A program made the translations under genes and the position numbers. Below the pieces are notes generated by a model. It was given only the letters and a program-made list of their open reading frames with translations, did no database searches and was not told the origin of the DNA. Positions 23,107-40,300 of a stretch of DNA of 64,000 nt are shown here, one piece after another; within the stretch, counting starts at the first letter, position 1; the number at the start of each line of letters is the position of its first letter. Source of the stretch: Glossina fuscipes (taxonomy: Eukaryota; Arthropoda; Insecta; Diptera; Glossinidae); contig NW_023998455.1 in NCBI RefSeq assembly GCF_014805625.2, positions 2,803,170-2,867,169 on the forward strand. Direction: 5' to 3'.

Positions 23107-24109
23107 TATTTCGATTATGTTTTTCTAATTTCTTCCCTTTTATTGCTCTCTCCTTCTGTGCCTATTATTGTTTTCCATATCTTTTCGTTATTTCTAAAGG
23201 TATAAAGTGATGATTTACTTACCTATATATAATTGACTGCATACTTTTGAGCAGTTAAAAACGTTAACAAATATTGTTACAAAAGGAAATGTGAAGAACT
23301 AACGGACTTGTATTCCTGTTTAAAAAAAAAGAAAAGGGCCTTTTTCTAGATTTAATAAACTCGTTTTTTTTTTTCAGAGAAATAAATTTTTGTATTTCAA
23401 ATGTACTATAAACTTCAAATAAATAAAATATCATCAGATTTGATTATTTACAATTTTCTTAATTAAAAAGCAAAAAAAATGCCTGGTAGCTTCGTTAAAC
23501 AAGAAAAAACGAATCGCAAATAAATAAAACTACTTGCACACTTTTAATAGTTCAAAATGTTTATCGCTGTCGAAAACCCAGACAAGAAATTTATTTTATT
23601 ATTTGAATTGTATCGCCCCTAGACCCCTATCCTTACAAAACCGCGAAAGTACACATTTTAACGAAGTTCGCGATTTTCTAAATTTTACATTCATGGTTGC
23701 TTAGAACAATACATTTCGTAGCAAGCCAAATGAAGAGTCGATGTTGTTTGTGTCTTTATGTCTATAATACTTGCCGTTAATTATTGTTTTAGTAATAGTC
23801 GCTAAATTAACAAAAAACAAACTTGAAAATTAATGGAAAAAATTTAAATATTTATAAAAGAATATTTTAATGCAATTTGCACTTTTTACCAAGTTTTGCT
23901 CTATTGGTTTGTAGCATTGAAATACGTGTTATGGCATTCCTGTTTCAAAAAATACTGCTTTTGTTTTGCTGTCTTGGCAGTACTGTTTGAGGTGTTTTTT
24001 CGTATTGCATTTATACAAATTTTGTGAAAAAATTAAAGAACTGAAGCATCTCATAAAATTTGTAAAATTATTTTTTTTCATTATTGTATTGAAATAAAAA
24101 GGCGAAACT
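23107..24109. other. spacer, includes DNAJC9 gene leader
   Basis: The last part (23943-24109) is the 5' flank or untranslated leader of the J-protein gene and is duplicated at 61782-61947. No other feature seen. Confidence 0.5.
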
Positions 24110-25042
24110 ATGTCTACATTAGATTTGTGCGAAGAGTATTTCGAAACGCGGGATGCTTACAAAGTCTTTGGTGTATCAAATACCGCCACAGAAAAAGAAT
24201 TAAAAAAGGCTTATTATAAAATATCTTTGCTCGTTCATCCAGATCGTGTACCAGAAGAAGAAAAAGTAAGCGCCACAGAAAAATTTAAAGTACTCTCTAA
24301 AGTCTATCAAGTCTTAATGGACAAAGACAAGAGAGAATTGTATGATGAACAAGGAATTATCGATGATGACGATGACATCTTGGAAACTAAATTGAATAAT
24401 TGGCTAGAATTATGGCGGAAAATTTTTCAACCAATTACTAAAGAGGCAATAGAAAATTATGAGAAGACCTATATAAATTCGGACTTAGAAAGGTCCGACA
24501 TACGTAAAGCGTATTTATCCAGTAAGGGCAGCATTGATAAAATTATAAATGAAGTTCCATTTTTAAAAGTGGATGATGAAGATCGCTTGCAGAAGATCGT
24601 ACGCGAAATGATTGCGGATGAAGAGGTCCCAGAATATAAAATATTTACTGAAGAACCGGCTCGGAAACGTAAAAAGCGTCACCAGAAATATGCTAAAGAG
24701 TCAAGAGAAGCGGAAAAGCTCGAAGCAAAACTAAGGGCTAAAGAGAAAGAAACTGAAATGGATACAAAATTGAATGACGGTCATAGTGGTGTTGGCAGTT
24801 TGGAACAAACAATACTGGCTCGCCGGCAAGCACGGGAAAATAATTTCAATTCTTTAATGGAAAAGTTAACGGAACGTTATGGTAACGACGACGAGGATGA
24901 AGTCATAGATTTGGCCAGTTTGGGGCGACGTAAGAAAAACGTAAAGAATACTTCTCGAAAGCTCACTAAAAAGGGAAAAGCAGCAGATTTACAGAGCGGC
25001 GTTAAAGAGGGAAAAATTAAGAAACTTAAATCGAAAAAATAG
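24110..25042 (+). CDS. DNAJC9-type J-domain protein
   Basis: Single-exon gene, 310 aa. DNAJC9 is a nuclear co-chaperone that stimulates Hsp70 and also binds histones H3-H4. The J domain spans about residues 15-83: AYKVFGVSNTATEKELKKAY, the catalytic HPD in LLVHPDRVPEEE, then KFKVLSKVYQVLMDKDKR and LYDEQG. After this comes the DNAJC9-specific region (NNWLELWRKIFQPITKEAIENYE and SDIRKAYLSSKGSIDKIINEVPF), then lysine- and glutamate-rich helices and a basic tail (KEGKIKKLKSKK) that probably includes nuclear localisation signals. ATG context is AAACTATG. A poly(A) signal (AATAAA) lies near 25095. A truncated copy lies at 61782-62150. Confidence 0.95.
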   Translation: MSTLDLCEEYFETRDAYKVFGVSNTATEKELKKAYYKISLLVHPDRVPEEEKVSATEKFKVLSKVYQVLMDKDKRELYDEQGIIDDDDDILETKLNNWLELWRKIFQPITKEAIENYEKTYINSDLERSDIRKAYLSSKGSIDKIINEVPFLKVDDEDRLQKIVREMIADEEVPEYKIFTEEPARKRKKRHQKYAKESREAEKLEAKLRAKEKETEMDTKLNDGHSGVGSLEQTILARRQARENNFNSLMEKLTERYGNDDEDEVIDLASLGRRKKNVKNTSRKLTKKGKAADLQSGVKEGKIKKLKSKK

Positions 25043-25729
25043 ACTTTTTAGTCAGTCATACATTTCGTTAAATTTACGTTTAATTCAAAATTTGTAATAA
25101 AAATACAGAAAAGCGACGAGAGAGAGAGGGTTGGCTAAGAAAACATGGAAAATGTAGTCAAGTTTAATTTTGGTAAACATAATAGTAGGGTAGTTTAGAT
25201 TATTTTGCAAATATTAGTCATAGATGTAAATGTCTATGGGAACTATCAATAGGAGTGTTGCGCATATATTCTTGAGCAAGATGAGTGAAGGAATCGATTT
25301 CTTTGGGGCCTATGCTTATGAGCAGAAATTTTAGGCAGAAGTATCAAGTGTATTTTAGCAAGGCGAATGACCATTCATAAATAAGAAGAAGAATATAAAT
25401 AAAAATTTTTTTGAAAAGTTACGAGAGATTACAGTGTCTAGTGATTAGTCCGGTAAAATTTGCGATATAATTATTATAGTTTACAAAGAGCTCCTCTTTT
25501 CAACTCAGCTATTGGTCAATCCGAAGGTGTTTCCTTACCGAATAAAATGTGACTTCATTTTATCTTTAAACTTTAAAACATTGGGCAACCCTTGTTTCTA
25601 ACTAAGTTGTAAACAAAACAATTTACTTAAATTTATAAATTTTTGATTTATATTAAATTATTTTTCTTCATTTATGAAGATATCTAAGCAAGTATTGTAA
25701 AAAAGTTGAAGGAAAAAAAAGTGCCAACA
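25043..25729. other. spacer between the J-protein and ZAD genes
   Basis: No gene or repeat recognised apart from a GA run near 25118-25130. Confidence 0.5.
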
Positions 25730-28437
25730 ATGGATAAAAAGTGCCGTTTGTGCCTAGTGGAAAGTGACAATCGTGAAATGTATGATTTATATGGTGATTC
25801 GAATTATGATGATTTAATGCGAGCTTGTCAAGAAGAGGAGGACAATACAAAGTTGAAATTATATGAAAAGGTTGAGTTCTGTTGTGGTATTAGGGTAAAT
25901 AAGAAGTTACACTTGGTTTACACAAATTTTAAGAATTATACTTATTCCAGATTCAATTCTCTAAGAAAATGCCCACGAAAATTTGTTCGAAATGTTTTAA
26001 TATGACGCGGATTTGGTTTAATTTTCGTCAAATGTGCTTAAGTTCGCAATTATATTTGGAAAGCTTGCAAGTAAATGAGAATGATTATAGTGTAGCCGCT
26101 GAAGAGAATAAAAATGCGAACTTTCTGCAAAGTCTAGTCGAGGATTTACAAACATTTCGCACCGAGAAGCGTCAAGAGAAGCCTGCAGAATTTACCATTG
26201 AAGTTTTAGGCCAGCAACAAATTGGAAATGATTACACATTTTCGGATACCGATTTTGAGCAAATTATTTGCTATGATGGTGATGGTGGGGATGGCGCAGA
26301 CGATGTTAACGATATCGATTCTAATGAAATAGATAATGAATCTAGACCAAAAGATTATGTTGAAGAACATCACCAACTATCTGAAGGTGATAACGATTGT
26401 TGTGATGAGAGCATTGAAAATAACGTTGAACAGAGCGAAATTTTAATTGAATTAACGCAGGACGATTTTGTCGAAGCTATGTCATATTTAAACGGGGAGG
26501 ATAGTGAGGAATTGGAAAATTATATAGAGTATATTACAAGAAGTGATCTCAGCATTAAACGCTTAAAACGCAGAGCTTTAATACAACCCAAGTCCAAGAA
26601 ACGTTCCTCCACAATAAAGCCAGCAATAAAAACAGGAGAAAAACCTAAATTACCAAAACCAATGACATTCATGTGCTCGATATGCGGAAATGTCTATACA
26701 AAGCGGCCATTATTTCAATACCATTTACGGATGCATTCCGATCTTAAGCCGTATCAATGCGAGTAAGTTAAGTTCTTAACATTGATATTAAACTCCTTTC
26801 CTAAGATAATTTTAATTGCAAAGCTAAGGAAGGCATCGCCAACTGGGGATGTATTTTCTGTAAATTTTACTTACTTAATCGTCTGGTTTTATACTATTGC
26901 TCGAAAATTGTTTTTGTTTAAACCATGCCACGTTTAACTTTACCTTGAAATTTGGAAAGCTTGGTCGATGGCATTAGTCCATTTTTTGTTTAGAAATTTT
27001 TCCATACGAGAAAAACCGAATATCTAGCATAAATAAAAACGGGACCGTTTCCGCTCAAGACCATCTGCCAAAGTTGTGTGAAGAGTTGAAATAGAGATAT
27101 AACACATGACAATCATTTGCTTGCTTTAATCTAGAGATCAGTTGTGGGTATTCTTGGAGGATTTCTTAACAATCCTGGTAGGCTATCATTAAATTGAGTT
27201 ATTTTTATAAGATTAGCAATTTTATTCACAAAATTGCACTGAGATATACTTTTTAGTAAATTTTTTTTATTTATAACAAGAATTTTGAATGCAATTCACC
27301 CACATCGGCTGCCGGAGGGAATAGAAAGCATACATATGCTTCGTGGGATTTCTGACGCAAATTTCTATGCGTTACAAACATTTGAACAGTCTACCTTACC
27401 CTAATAGCGTAGTATTTGTATGTACACTTTAATAAAATAAACTAAAGGAGCTAATGCCAAGAGGTGTACTATTTTTTTTTTATGACCACAGCTCTTAGTA
27501 GGAACATTCGACAAATTAATGCAGAGAAACTTTTTGTAAAGAGGGACTGAGTTAGTAAAAATTCATTGTCCGTGGGTCTACCTATATAAATCGATTACCA
27601 ATAATCAATAGATTCTTTCTTTTTTACTTATTTATTTTTTCCAAAAGAATACGATTTACGACAGTTTAGGCCCAAAACAATGTACAAAACTGCCACATAG
27701 TATAATAAAATCGATTGCTGCGTTAAAGTACTTATATATACAGTTTTTATATATAATTTATATATATATATATAACTTTTGTGTATATATGTAAACTGTT
27801 TATATATATATATATATATAATTTTTTTTTAAAATACGCTCTTTCTCTTTATAAAAATACGCTAAGACAAAGCTCGCAGACATACCTCTGTATAATTCTG
27901 AATTTGTTTTTATTCTGTTCTTTCAAGAATTTGCCATAAAGCTTATCGGATGATGAGTGAATTGAAGAATCACATGTACCGTCATACCGGTGAAAGGCCA
28001 TTTAAATGCAAATATTGCGATCGTAAATTTATGGATCGAAGCTCCAGACATCGTCATGAACGGTAAAGTTAATAAATTGAACAATTGTTGGCCGCATTTT
28101 TGAAACGCATTCTTCTTCATATTCTTACAGATTGCATACCAACTCGCGACCGTTCGAGTGTAAAATATGTAATAAAAGTTTCTCATATTCAGCCATACTG
28201 AAGAATCATATGAAATTGCATTCAGGCGAAAAGGATTTCGCGTAAGTCTTTTTAAAGCATTTAACTTTAGTTTTCATTTTTTAACAGTGGTTCGCAAATT
28301 TCTTTTTTGTTTAACGCAGTTGTACTATTTGCAATAAGTCCTTTACCTTGCAACATCAACTCAAGGCACACTTGAATACCGCCACACATCGTCAAAAAGA
28401 AGCCAGTCAAGAATTTCAAATTATTGAATATGAATAA
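25730..28437 (+). CDS. ZAD / C2H2 zinc-finger protein A
   Basis: Probable DNA-binding transcription factor of the insect ZAD family. Exons 25730-25894, 25951-26762, 27928-28062, 28131-28241 and 28320-28437, product 446 aa. The N-terminal ZAD has its paired cysteines in KKCRLCLVES and PTKICSKCF and is split by the first intron (CCGIR|IQFSKK). A long acidic linker (about residues 110-270) follows. Five C2H2 fingers occupy the C-terminus: CSICGN..HLRMH, CEICHK..HMYRH, CKYCDR..RHRHER (HxxxxH spacing variant before LHTN), CKICNK..HMKLH, CTICNK..HLNTATH. Linkers such as HTGERPF are standard. The ATG at 25730 is the only Met start upstream of the ZAD. The 1.17-kb third intron contains TA repeats. 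The neighbour at 28673-33640 is its convergent paralogue; targets are unknown. Confidence 0.93.
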
Positions 28438-28672
28438 GTATATGTGTGTATGTGTGTACGTGTGTGTGAAGTTTAGTGTAAAATTCCTTTTTTACCCTTG
28501 TTCCCTTTGGAAGCTTACAATTTAATTGAATAAAATGAATTTTCTCCGTATTCGAGCAAAAATTTTTAATTTAAAAAAAAAATTTTTTTTTTTTGGTTAA
28601 CTTAAAATTTATTATATTAATATTAATAATGAGATGATTATTATTGAAATGAATAATTTATTACTATGAATT
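28438..28672. terminator. shared 3' ends of the two convergent ZAD genes
   Basis: 235 bp between the two stop codons. AATAAA on the plus strand at 28529-28534 serves gene A; AATAAA on the minus strand (TTTATT at 28657-28662) lies 11 bases past the gene B stop. Confidence 0.6.
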
Positions 28673-33640
<4,968 letters not shown>

Positions 33641-34538
33641 TTCCTATCACTGTATTACAAAAAGATATGTTCAAAACTCTATTTCTCGCGAAAATCTAAT
33701 TTAGTTTACGAACTATGAAAATTCCACAATCATAAAATGAAAAAAACCAAATACAAACAATGCCGTCTTCCGTACAACAAATGCTGAAATATCAAAATAT
33801 ATTAAAAAAAAAAAGTATGTCTACATATTATATATATGTACACAAACTATGTATAATCTATAAGTGTTGTATTTTCGAAGTTATTGATAAAAAAAAAAAG
33901 GAAGGACTTTTTTGCTTAGTTTATTAATGCTATTATTGAGCGAATCTAGTTTGTTATGTTTGTTATATAGTTGAAAAGCAAATCAGTTTATTTGTGTCTT
34001 TCAATTGTATATTAATTCACTTTAAGTTTTTGAATAAAGATTTAGAATATAATTTATACTATGAACCGATAGCTTATGCTTGAAATGTTTGTTTTTTTCC
34101 CTTTTTTTTAAGCAATTTTTGAGTATGTTTTCTTTTAATTTGTAAGAGTTGCCACTTGCACTCATCACACAAAGCTGTATTATTGCGTATTATTTATTAT
34201 CTCTGTAAAGCGAAATATCGTGTACAGATTGTTTTTCTCTTTCGCTTCTGTTAAAAATTACTTGAAAGCTAAAAATGATTTTAATATTGGAAAAAATCAG
34301 TTCAATGAAATATTTTGGGTACATCAAGTTGTGTGTGACTTTTTTATTGTAACTGTAGAAAAGTGCATTCTGTAAATTCACAAGAAGATGATCGTGTTTG
34401 TCAGCTGCTAGCAAACTGAGAGAAAACGCCCTCTTTTTTTGTGTCGCTTTGTCGATATCAAAAATATTTCATTAATTTGCAATTTAAATACGTAACCTGA
34501 CCTAAAGTCAGTAAATCTATAAGTGATCTTTTCCTTTA
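33641..34538. other. spacer upstream of ZAD-B
   Basis: AT-rich, no gene seen. The promoter of ZAD-B must lie here but no TATA or DRE motif stands out. Confidence 0.4.
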
Positions 34539-34794
34539 CAGCCTAACAGCCGCGGGTCAAAATCAAGCAAAATGTGTGTATTAAAAAGACCTTTGGGTCG
34601 GGGTTATTTTCGTCTTAAAACAGTCTTTTTTTAGTACATAATAATGATGTTGAACTTGACGTCAATTTAATTAAGTTTGGTTTACAGTTAGTCGTCTTTT
34701 TATATATTGTACTATATCTTCGGAACTAAACTTGAAAACTTGAAACTTGAAACTTGAAATTACCAATGCGCGGGTCATAGGTTGCCGATCCCTG
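34539..34794. mobile_element. hAT-like MITE, copy 1
   Basis: Ends in GGTTGCCGATCCCTG, the reverse of the hAT-type terminal repeat CAGGGNTCGGCAACC. Internally CGCGGGTCAAAATCAA and TTCGGAACTAAACT are shared with the copy at 51627-51933. The left end is degraded. Non-coding. Confidence 0.6.
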
Positions 34795-35394
34795 TCTCAA
34801 TCATAAGCTTTAATTGAGTCCCATCGATGGTATTTGACCTACCAGAAAGCGAACTAATAAATATGATAAAATGCAAACAAGTGAACTAGGTCCGGCTGCT
34901 GACAGCTGCGTTGTCGTACTTTTGAGACAGTCATCACAGAAATTGATGAAATCAACTCGGGAGTTGCTCGTACAACTCTCGCGCTTTTGATTTACCACAG
35001 CTATCCCAATACTCATTGAACGGCCGCATCCACTTCAATTTGGGTTACCTCCAGAGGTACTTCCTACGCATCCGTGATAACTGTGTGAGTGAGCAGCCGT
35101 TTGAAAGTAGACCATAAAGCGCTTAGCATTACTTTATGCGAACATAGTCATTCTTGCCTTTGATTCTCACATAGGATTCCGGATTTGCCGATCAATCCAT
35201 ATTATCACTTTATGAGATATATATATTTATGTTTAAATAATCATATTATAGGTCATCTATTATAAACAAATTTCTATCTCTTGAAAAAGTTTATCTTAAG
35301 AAAAGAACAAATATTTTCAAATAATATGCAAGGGTTAGGCATATCAACATGCAATTGCGCTCTTATATTTTAAATCGCATTTATACATACATAC
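34795..35394. other. spacer, no gene seen
   Basis: Short open frames only; no homology recognised. Confidence 0.4.
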
Positions 35395-35882
35395 TGTAGT
35401 GTGATCGCATACCGTCGTATGCATCTACTTTGAAGTGCTACAGAATTATGCTGAATTTGAAACAAAAATTTTGTCGCACTTCAACTGGCTGGGTATTGCA
35501 TTAAGAAATGCAATACGATGCCAGGCGCCCTAATTAAAATAATTGATAACGTTAGCATAAAATCACCTATAGATTTAACTATAAATAATGCACCTGACAA
35601 ATAAAGAAATTGATTGTTTGACAGCAATTCAAATCAAGCGTTTTATTCGCTCATGAACAAAAGGCGTGCAATCCGCCTAAACTCCAGAAATTAGGGACCG
35701 TCTCTTGCCGAGTTCTATTGGCACTATACGAGACGGATAGACTTGGCGCTATGCAGCCGAGCAGATTAGGGACAAAACCGCAGTAGCGCACTGCGATACA
35801 AATTAAATAAATCCAGTACCTTCACACTTTTGATCCTACATCATTACATGGCTCCCCCAGTTCATTACATGGCGCCCCAAAC
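35395..35882 (+). mobile_element. LTR (446 bp) with adjoining primer-binding site
   Basis: The block runs from TGTAGTGTGATCGC at 35395 to GATCCTACA at 35840, so its ends are the inverted TGTAG..CTACA expected for an LTR, and an AATAAA lies near 35807. Just beyond it is TGGCGCCCCAAAC (35870-35882), which fits a tRNA-Lys primer-binding site (usual TGGCGCCC). A near copy, TGGCTCCCCC, sits 21 bp before it at 35849. No gag, pol or envelope frame follows; a microsatellite takes over at once. So it is the truncated 5' end of an LTR retrotransposon, probably of gypsy type. Confidence 0.6.
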
Positions 35883-35892
35883 TTATTACAAT

Positions 35893-36180
35893 CCACATAT
35901 ATACGTATATACATACACATCATTTACATATATACGTACACATACATATACATAAGTACGTACACATATGAATGTACACAAACATACACACATACATACA
36001 CGTACATGCATACAAATATACATACAAACATACATACATGTACACATCATGCCTGTATGCATTCATACATACACATTCATATGCATATATACTTACATAT
36101 ATGTATACGTCCAAGCATACATGTATGCAAGCATATAAAAACATTCATATATGCATACATACACATATATATAAGTGCGT
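35893..36180. repeat. (ACAT/ACATAC)n microsatellite
   Basis: About 290 bp built from ACAT, GTAT and TATG words, imperfect. It produces open frames on both strands rich in His, Thr, Tyr and Ile, which I judge non-coding. Confidence 0.9.
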
Positions 36181-37026
36181 TCATTTTTATAGTTAATGTT
36201 CTTGTTTATTTAGAAATTTTTTAAAGAAATTACTCTTTATAATTTTCCATTTCAATTTATAATTAATTAGCACTAATACATTTACTATATATTTTTTTCA
36301 TAGAGACATATACATATTAGAAAGATTGTAAAATAAAAAATAAAAAAATAAGACAAATGAGTTTAAACGTAGAGACAAAAACTTTTGAAAATTAACAATT
36401 TTTACATGAAAATTTTAAAAATAATTAATTACATAGTTTATAAAATTGTTTTACAAACGGCATTTATATGAAAGGAATCAATTGCTGTTGTTGTCGTATA
36501 CGAAGATAACATAATGTAAAATAACAGTCAGTCTTCAATATGTAAGATTTATATTTGCGACATGTTAGGTAATCGTTATCACTCTCGCATCATCATCTTC
36601 TTCACATCACCTCATCGTCCCATCTTGCTCTGCGGTATATTCCAAAAAAAAAAAAATAAAAAAATAAAAAAAAAATATGCTAATAAATGAGAAACCGTTA
36701 TTCATGAATATCAATGAATCGATTGAATAATAATAATAAGAAGAAGAAGAAGAGGAGGAAGAAGAAGAAGAAAAATTATAAATACCTTTGAAATTCAAAA
36801 TTGTGTTTCTTTGTTTTGTTTTTTGTTTTTTTTGCAATTATTTAAAAAAAAAAAAAAAAAAAAAAATTGGACTATTTGAAGATATGCTCCAATAATTTTG
36901 CAAAAAAAAAAGAAAGAAAAAAGAAACTGCTAATGATTATAATGTATAAAGGAATAATCAATTAATTGAAAACGTAATTGAAGTTTTTGGAGCCCGTATT
37001 TGCTGTAACTATAAATATGTGATTGT
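36181..37026. other. spacer downstream of Rab23
   Basis: Contains homopolymer A runs (36842-36866) and a GAA/GGA-rich tract (about 36738-36775). Probably includes the Rab23 3' untranslated region. Confidence 0.5.
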
Positions 37027-37770
37027 CTATACGATGCCACATTTTTTCAAAATAATTTTACGCTTGCGTGCTGAATTTTTTTTTAAAACAATAGTACTGT
37101 TATTGGTTGATTTAGATTTTGTATAAGTAGGACTGAATGCACTAATGGTTTTGGTGTGACTATCGTGTGATGATGAATGCACGCCATTGCTTAAACCCGA
37201 CGATGGATCATGAATGTTATTGCTGCTCATGTGCTCATTATAGGATGCTTGACTTAATTGATGACATTTCGTAGCTAAATAACGAAAAACTGATGCGACA
37301 TTAACATCTTCCTTAACCGATGTGCGTATCAATTTACAATTAAGTTGCTTTGTAAGTGTTTCAACTTCATCGGCCGTTACAATTGCCTGATCGACTAAAT
37401 CGATTTTATTTTGCACTATTACTGTGGGTATATCTTGACATTCATTCTCAACTTTACGTTTCCAATCGCTTATGGCCTCGAATGAGGCACGATCTGTTGT
37501 TGAAAATGTTAAAACGCAAGCTTGCGCTCCACGATAATAAGCTTTGGTTATCGCGTCAAATTCCTCTTGACCGGCCGTATCCCATAGCATAATGCGTACA
37601 TCTTCGCCATCAATTTCAATTTGTCGTTCCAAAAAATCGACACCAATTGTCTTTTTATAATCTTTGGTGAAAATGCCTTTACAATAACGTTGTATCATCG
37701 ATGATTTACCCACGCCGCCATTGCCCACAATGACCACTTTAATCGCAAATTCAATATCATCTTCTCTCAT
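37027..37770 (-). CDS. Rab23: small GTPase Rab23
   Basis: Intronless, 247 aa, from ATG at 37768-37770 (MREDDIEFAIKVV); the frame is open a little further upstream but without an ATG. Rab23 regulates membrane traffic, planar polarity and, in vertebrates, Hedgehog signalling. GTPase boxes are intact: P loop GNGGVGKSS, switch I T in KKTIGVDF, WDTAGQEEFDAIT (G3), QNKIDL (G4) and TSVKED (G5). VDFLERQIEIDGEDVRIMLWDTA is the Rab23 version of the RabF region. The C-terminal 70 residues are Ser/Asn-rich and end in a basic stretch and CGIV, a single-cysteine CaaX-like prenylation site rather than the double cysteine of most Rabs. Confidence 0.95.
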   Translation of the reverse strand: MREDDIEFAIKVVIVGNGGVGKSSMIQRYCKGIFTKDYKKTIGVDFLERQIEIDGEDVRIMLWDTAGQEEFDAITKAYYRGAQACVLTFSTTDRASFEAISDWKRKVENECQDIPTVIVQNKIDLVDQAIVTADEVETLTKQLNCKLIRTSVKEDVNVASVFRYLATKCHQLSQASYNEHMSSNNIHDPSSGLSNGVHSSSHDSHTKTISAFSPTYTKSKSTNNSTIVLKKNSARKRKIILKKCGIV

Positions 37771-38048
37771 AATGATAATTGTTTCTTTTTTTTTTTTCTT
37801 TGTTGGAGCGAGGAGAGCTTTCAATTTTTAATTTTTTATTTATTAATTTTAATGATGAAAAAATTGTTCTCCGTTAAATGTGAAACGCGTTTTTGATTTT
37901 CATTGGTAACTGGTATGGTTAAGAGTGAGTAAAGCTTGATTTCAATAAACGTTTCCTTTACATTTCACTTTCTTTTTTTTTTTTTATAGATTTCTCCTTC
38001 TGAAACGAGAAGATGATGTTGCAATCACTCTACAGTGCTTAGTTAAGA

Positions 38049-38092
<44 letters not shown>

Positions 38093-38750
38093 TAAAAGCA
38101 AAAACAAAAACAAATAATGATCACATCTCATACACCTTTATTTCTCTTAACCGGTTGCTCACACTTGGTTAGTCGATTGTTTGGCTTGATTTGATTTTAC
38201 ACACACACACACACACACGCACAAAACACAAAGCATAAGTTACTTCTAGCGTATGCTTTGTTTAATTTGATTTGATTTTATTGTAACTCGTTTGTCAATG
38301 ACTTTGGTAAAAGAATTTATTATTATTGTTGTTGTTATGCTTTCTTGATTTCTTATTCTTCCTTTTTTTTTTCTTTTTACTATTCTGTTATATTCTGCAT
38401 TCTATTCCAATATTTATTTGATTAATATTATTATTTTTTTTTTCTCTGTAATATTTTATTTATATCGTTCGTCATTTTCTCTACGCTTTTATTAATATAA
38501 AGGAAAATTTCTCATTATTTATTAAAATTTTTATTATTCGTTGTTATAATCGAAGATGCAAAAGATTCTATTCAAACTTCATACACGTTGTTAATTAATT
38601 TTTTTCTCATATCATTTTATGTCCATTCATCGATATGATAAAATGATGGTGTAAAAGGTTTGTCGTTACATTTGTAACGAATGGTTTGTAACGAATGGAA
38701 AATGGTTATCGAGAAACATTTATTTAATCATATTATTTGCTTTATTCCAT
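37771..38750. repeat. Rab23 upstream spacer with microsatellites
   Basis: Contains (AAT)n at 38051-38092 and (AC)n at 38200-38218, otherwise AT-rich. The Rab23 promoter and leader should lie in the first part. No other gene seen. Confidence 0.6.
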
Positions 38751-40300
38751 TTTTGCGGATGTAGGCAACAACAAGTTCGCCTTGACTATGGACTGATGTT
38801 TGCTATCCATCACCGGAGAGGTAGGAGGCTTCACTTACCCCGTGATCAGCATCAAATTTTAAATTTAGATTTAAACATGTCCGTCTGTCGGTCGATGTAA
38901 TGTCTACTGTAAACGTAGCCCTAAAGATGAAGCTATTCACTTCAAATTTGGCTAAAATATTGGAAATTCTCGCACACAAGTTGGTATTGAAAATAAACTA
39001 AATTGATCGAAGGACATGCCTATAATGTCGAGTCAACTGAGAACACTTCTGTTTTTTAAAAGGGAGAAAAAATTTCCTTTTTTGCTCATCATTCATGAAC
39101 TACAGCAGATAATCTATAAAAATTTGATCGTATGCTTTATGTGAAATAATGTAGCACTTGTACAAATATGAGAGAAATTGACCGCGCCTACCCAGTATTA
39201 TAGTGCATCAAAATTTCATTGTTTTTTCAATATTTTTATAATGCGCAGAAACAAGCTTCATAATGTGTACAAAATCTTGGCTAACTTCCAATTCGGAATG
39301 CACTTTAAACTTAATGTCCATCTGTCCGTCTCTGTCAGTCAGCTGTGTAGTATTCGTAGCAAACATTGTCCCTTTCGCAAAAATGATAATATCAGCCAAA
39401 AATTTGCAAAAGTTTTTGAAAATTACGTAAACTGATCAAAGGACCCGCTTACAACGTCCATTCTTATATACACCAAAAAACGGTGAACATCTGTGATTTC
39501 CGCTTTTTTCTTTTTTTTGCCCGTTACTCACAAGCTACCACTCTATACATTTGCACATTTGTTCTGAAATTTGAAAAAAATCAGACGCGTCCACCTAATG
39601 ATAATAGAGAGCGGAATTTTAGTTCTTTTTCCTTCTCTAGTATTTGTTAGTCTATGACTGTGTTAGTTGAGTCTATGAACAAACCCACACAGGATATAGC
39701 TTTGTCTGTTTTATTCTCTTCGTGGCCCGGCACTTATTAAACTTGTGTGAATGGATTCAATAACAAAAGCGTCTTGACTAGACTGCCTATGTATTATAAA
39801 ATTCATTTCATAAACATGTCTGTCCGTCTATTTAAATACCTCTGTGACATTTGTCCACGCAAAGACCGAAATATCGGAGACATTTTGATGAAATGACAGC
39901 ACACGGACATATTCTCGTACACGAACAAACTCTGATGAAAATGAATTGGAAGCGAAGATTTCCTGGCCGTTGGTCTAACTGCCTTTTAGACGTCTGTTCA
40001 TGTAAATTTGAGACTGAATTACGGACCAGAATTTGTTGAAATGATAAAACACTGATCTAGTTGGGTTGGTCCATCAACAATCCCTCTCCTCATGTCATGC
40101 GCTTTCTAATACAAGTCATCGAAATAATACCAGACGGACAGGCAGACAGGCACCCAGACAAACTTGGATAGATATAATAAACAGTGTAATAAGCGCTTAT
40201 ATCGTAACCACAAAATCTAATATTTATATCCTTACCCCGCAAGGATAGGGGCATCTTCATTTCGTCACAACGTTTGCAGCACCCAGAAGTACGCGTCAGA
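38751..40300. repeat. cluster of dispersed-repeat fragments
   Basis: Three adjoining fragments (about 38760-39180, 39230-39560 and 39770-40260) share CTGTCCGTCT/GTCGGTC words, ..TTGGTATTGAAAAT.. or GATCAAAGGACCCGC, and TGCCTA(T/C)AATG. Related sequence is at about 18955-19230. No coding potential. Confidence 0.55.

Noticed and set aside
24266..24317. The 52 bp missing from the DNAJC9 pseudogene start with GTAAGC, suggesting an intron and a retroposed copy
   Set aside because: The segment ends in CTTAA, not AG, encodes conserved J-domain residues, and the copy includes 5' flank, so it is a deletion in a DNA-level duplicate.
35920..36224. Overlapping open frames on both strands rich in His, Tyr and Ile
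   Set aside because: Produced by the ACAT microsatellite; the repeat is open in several frames at once.
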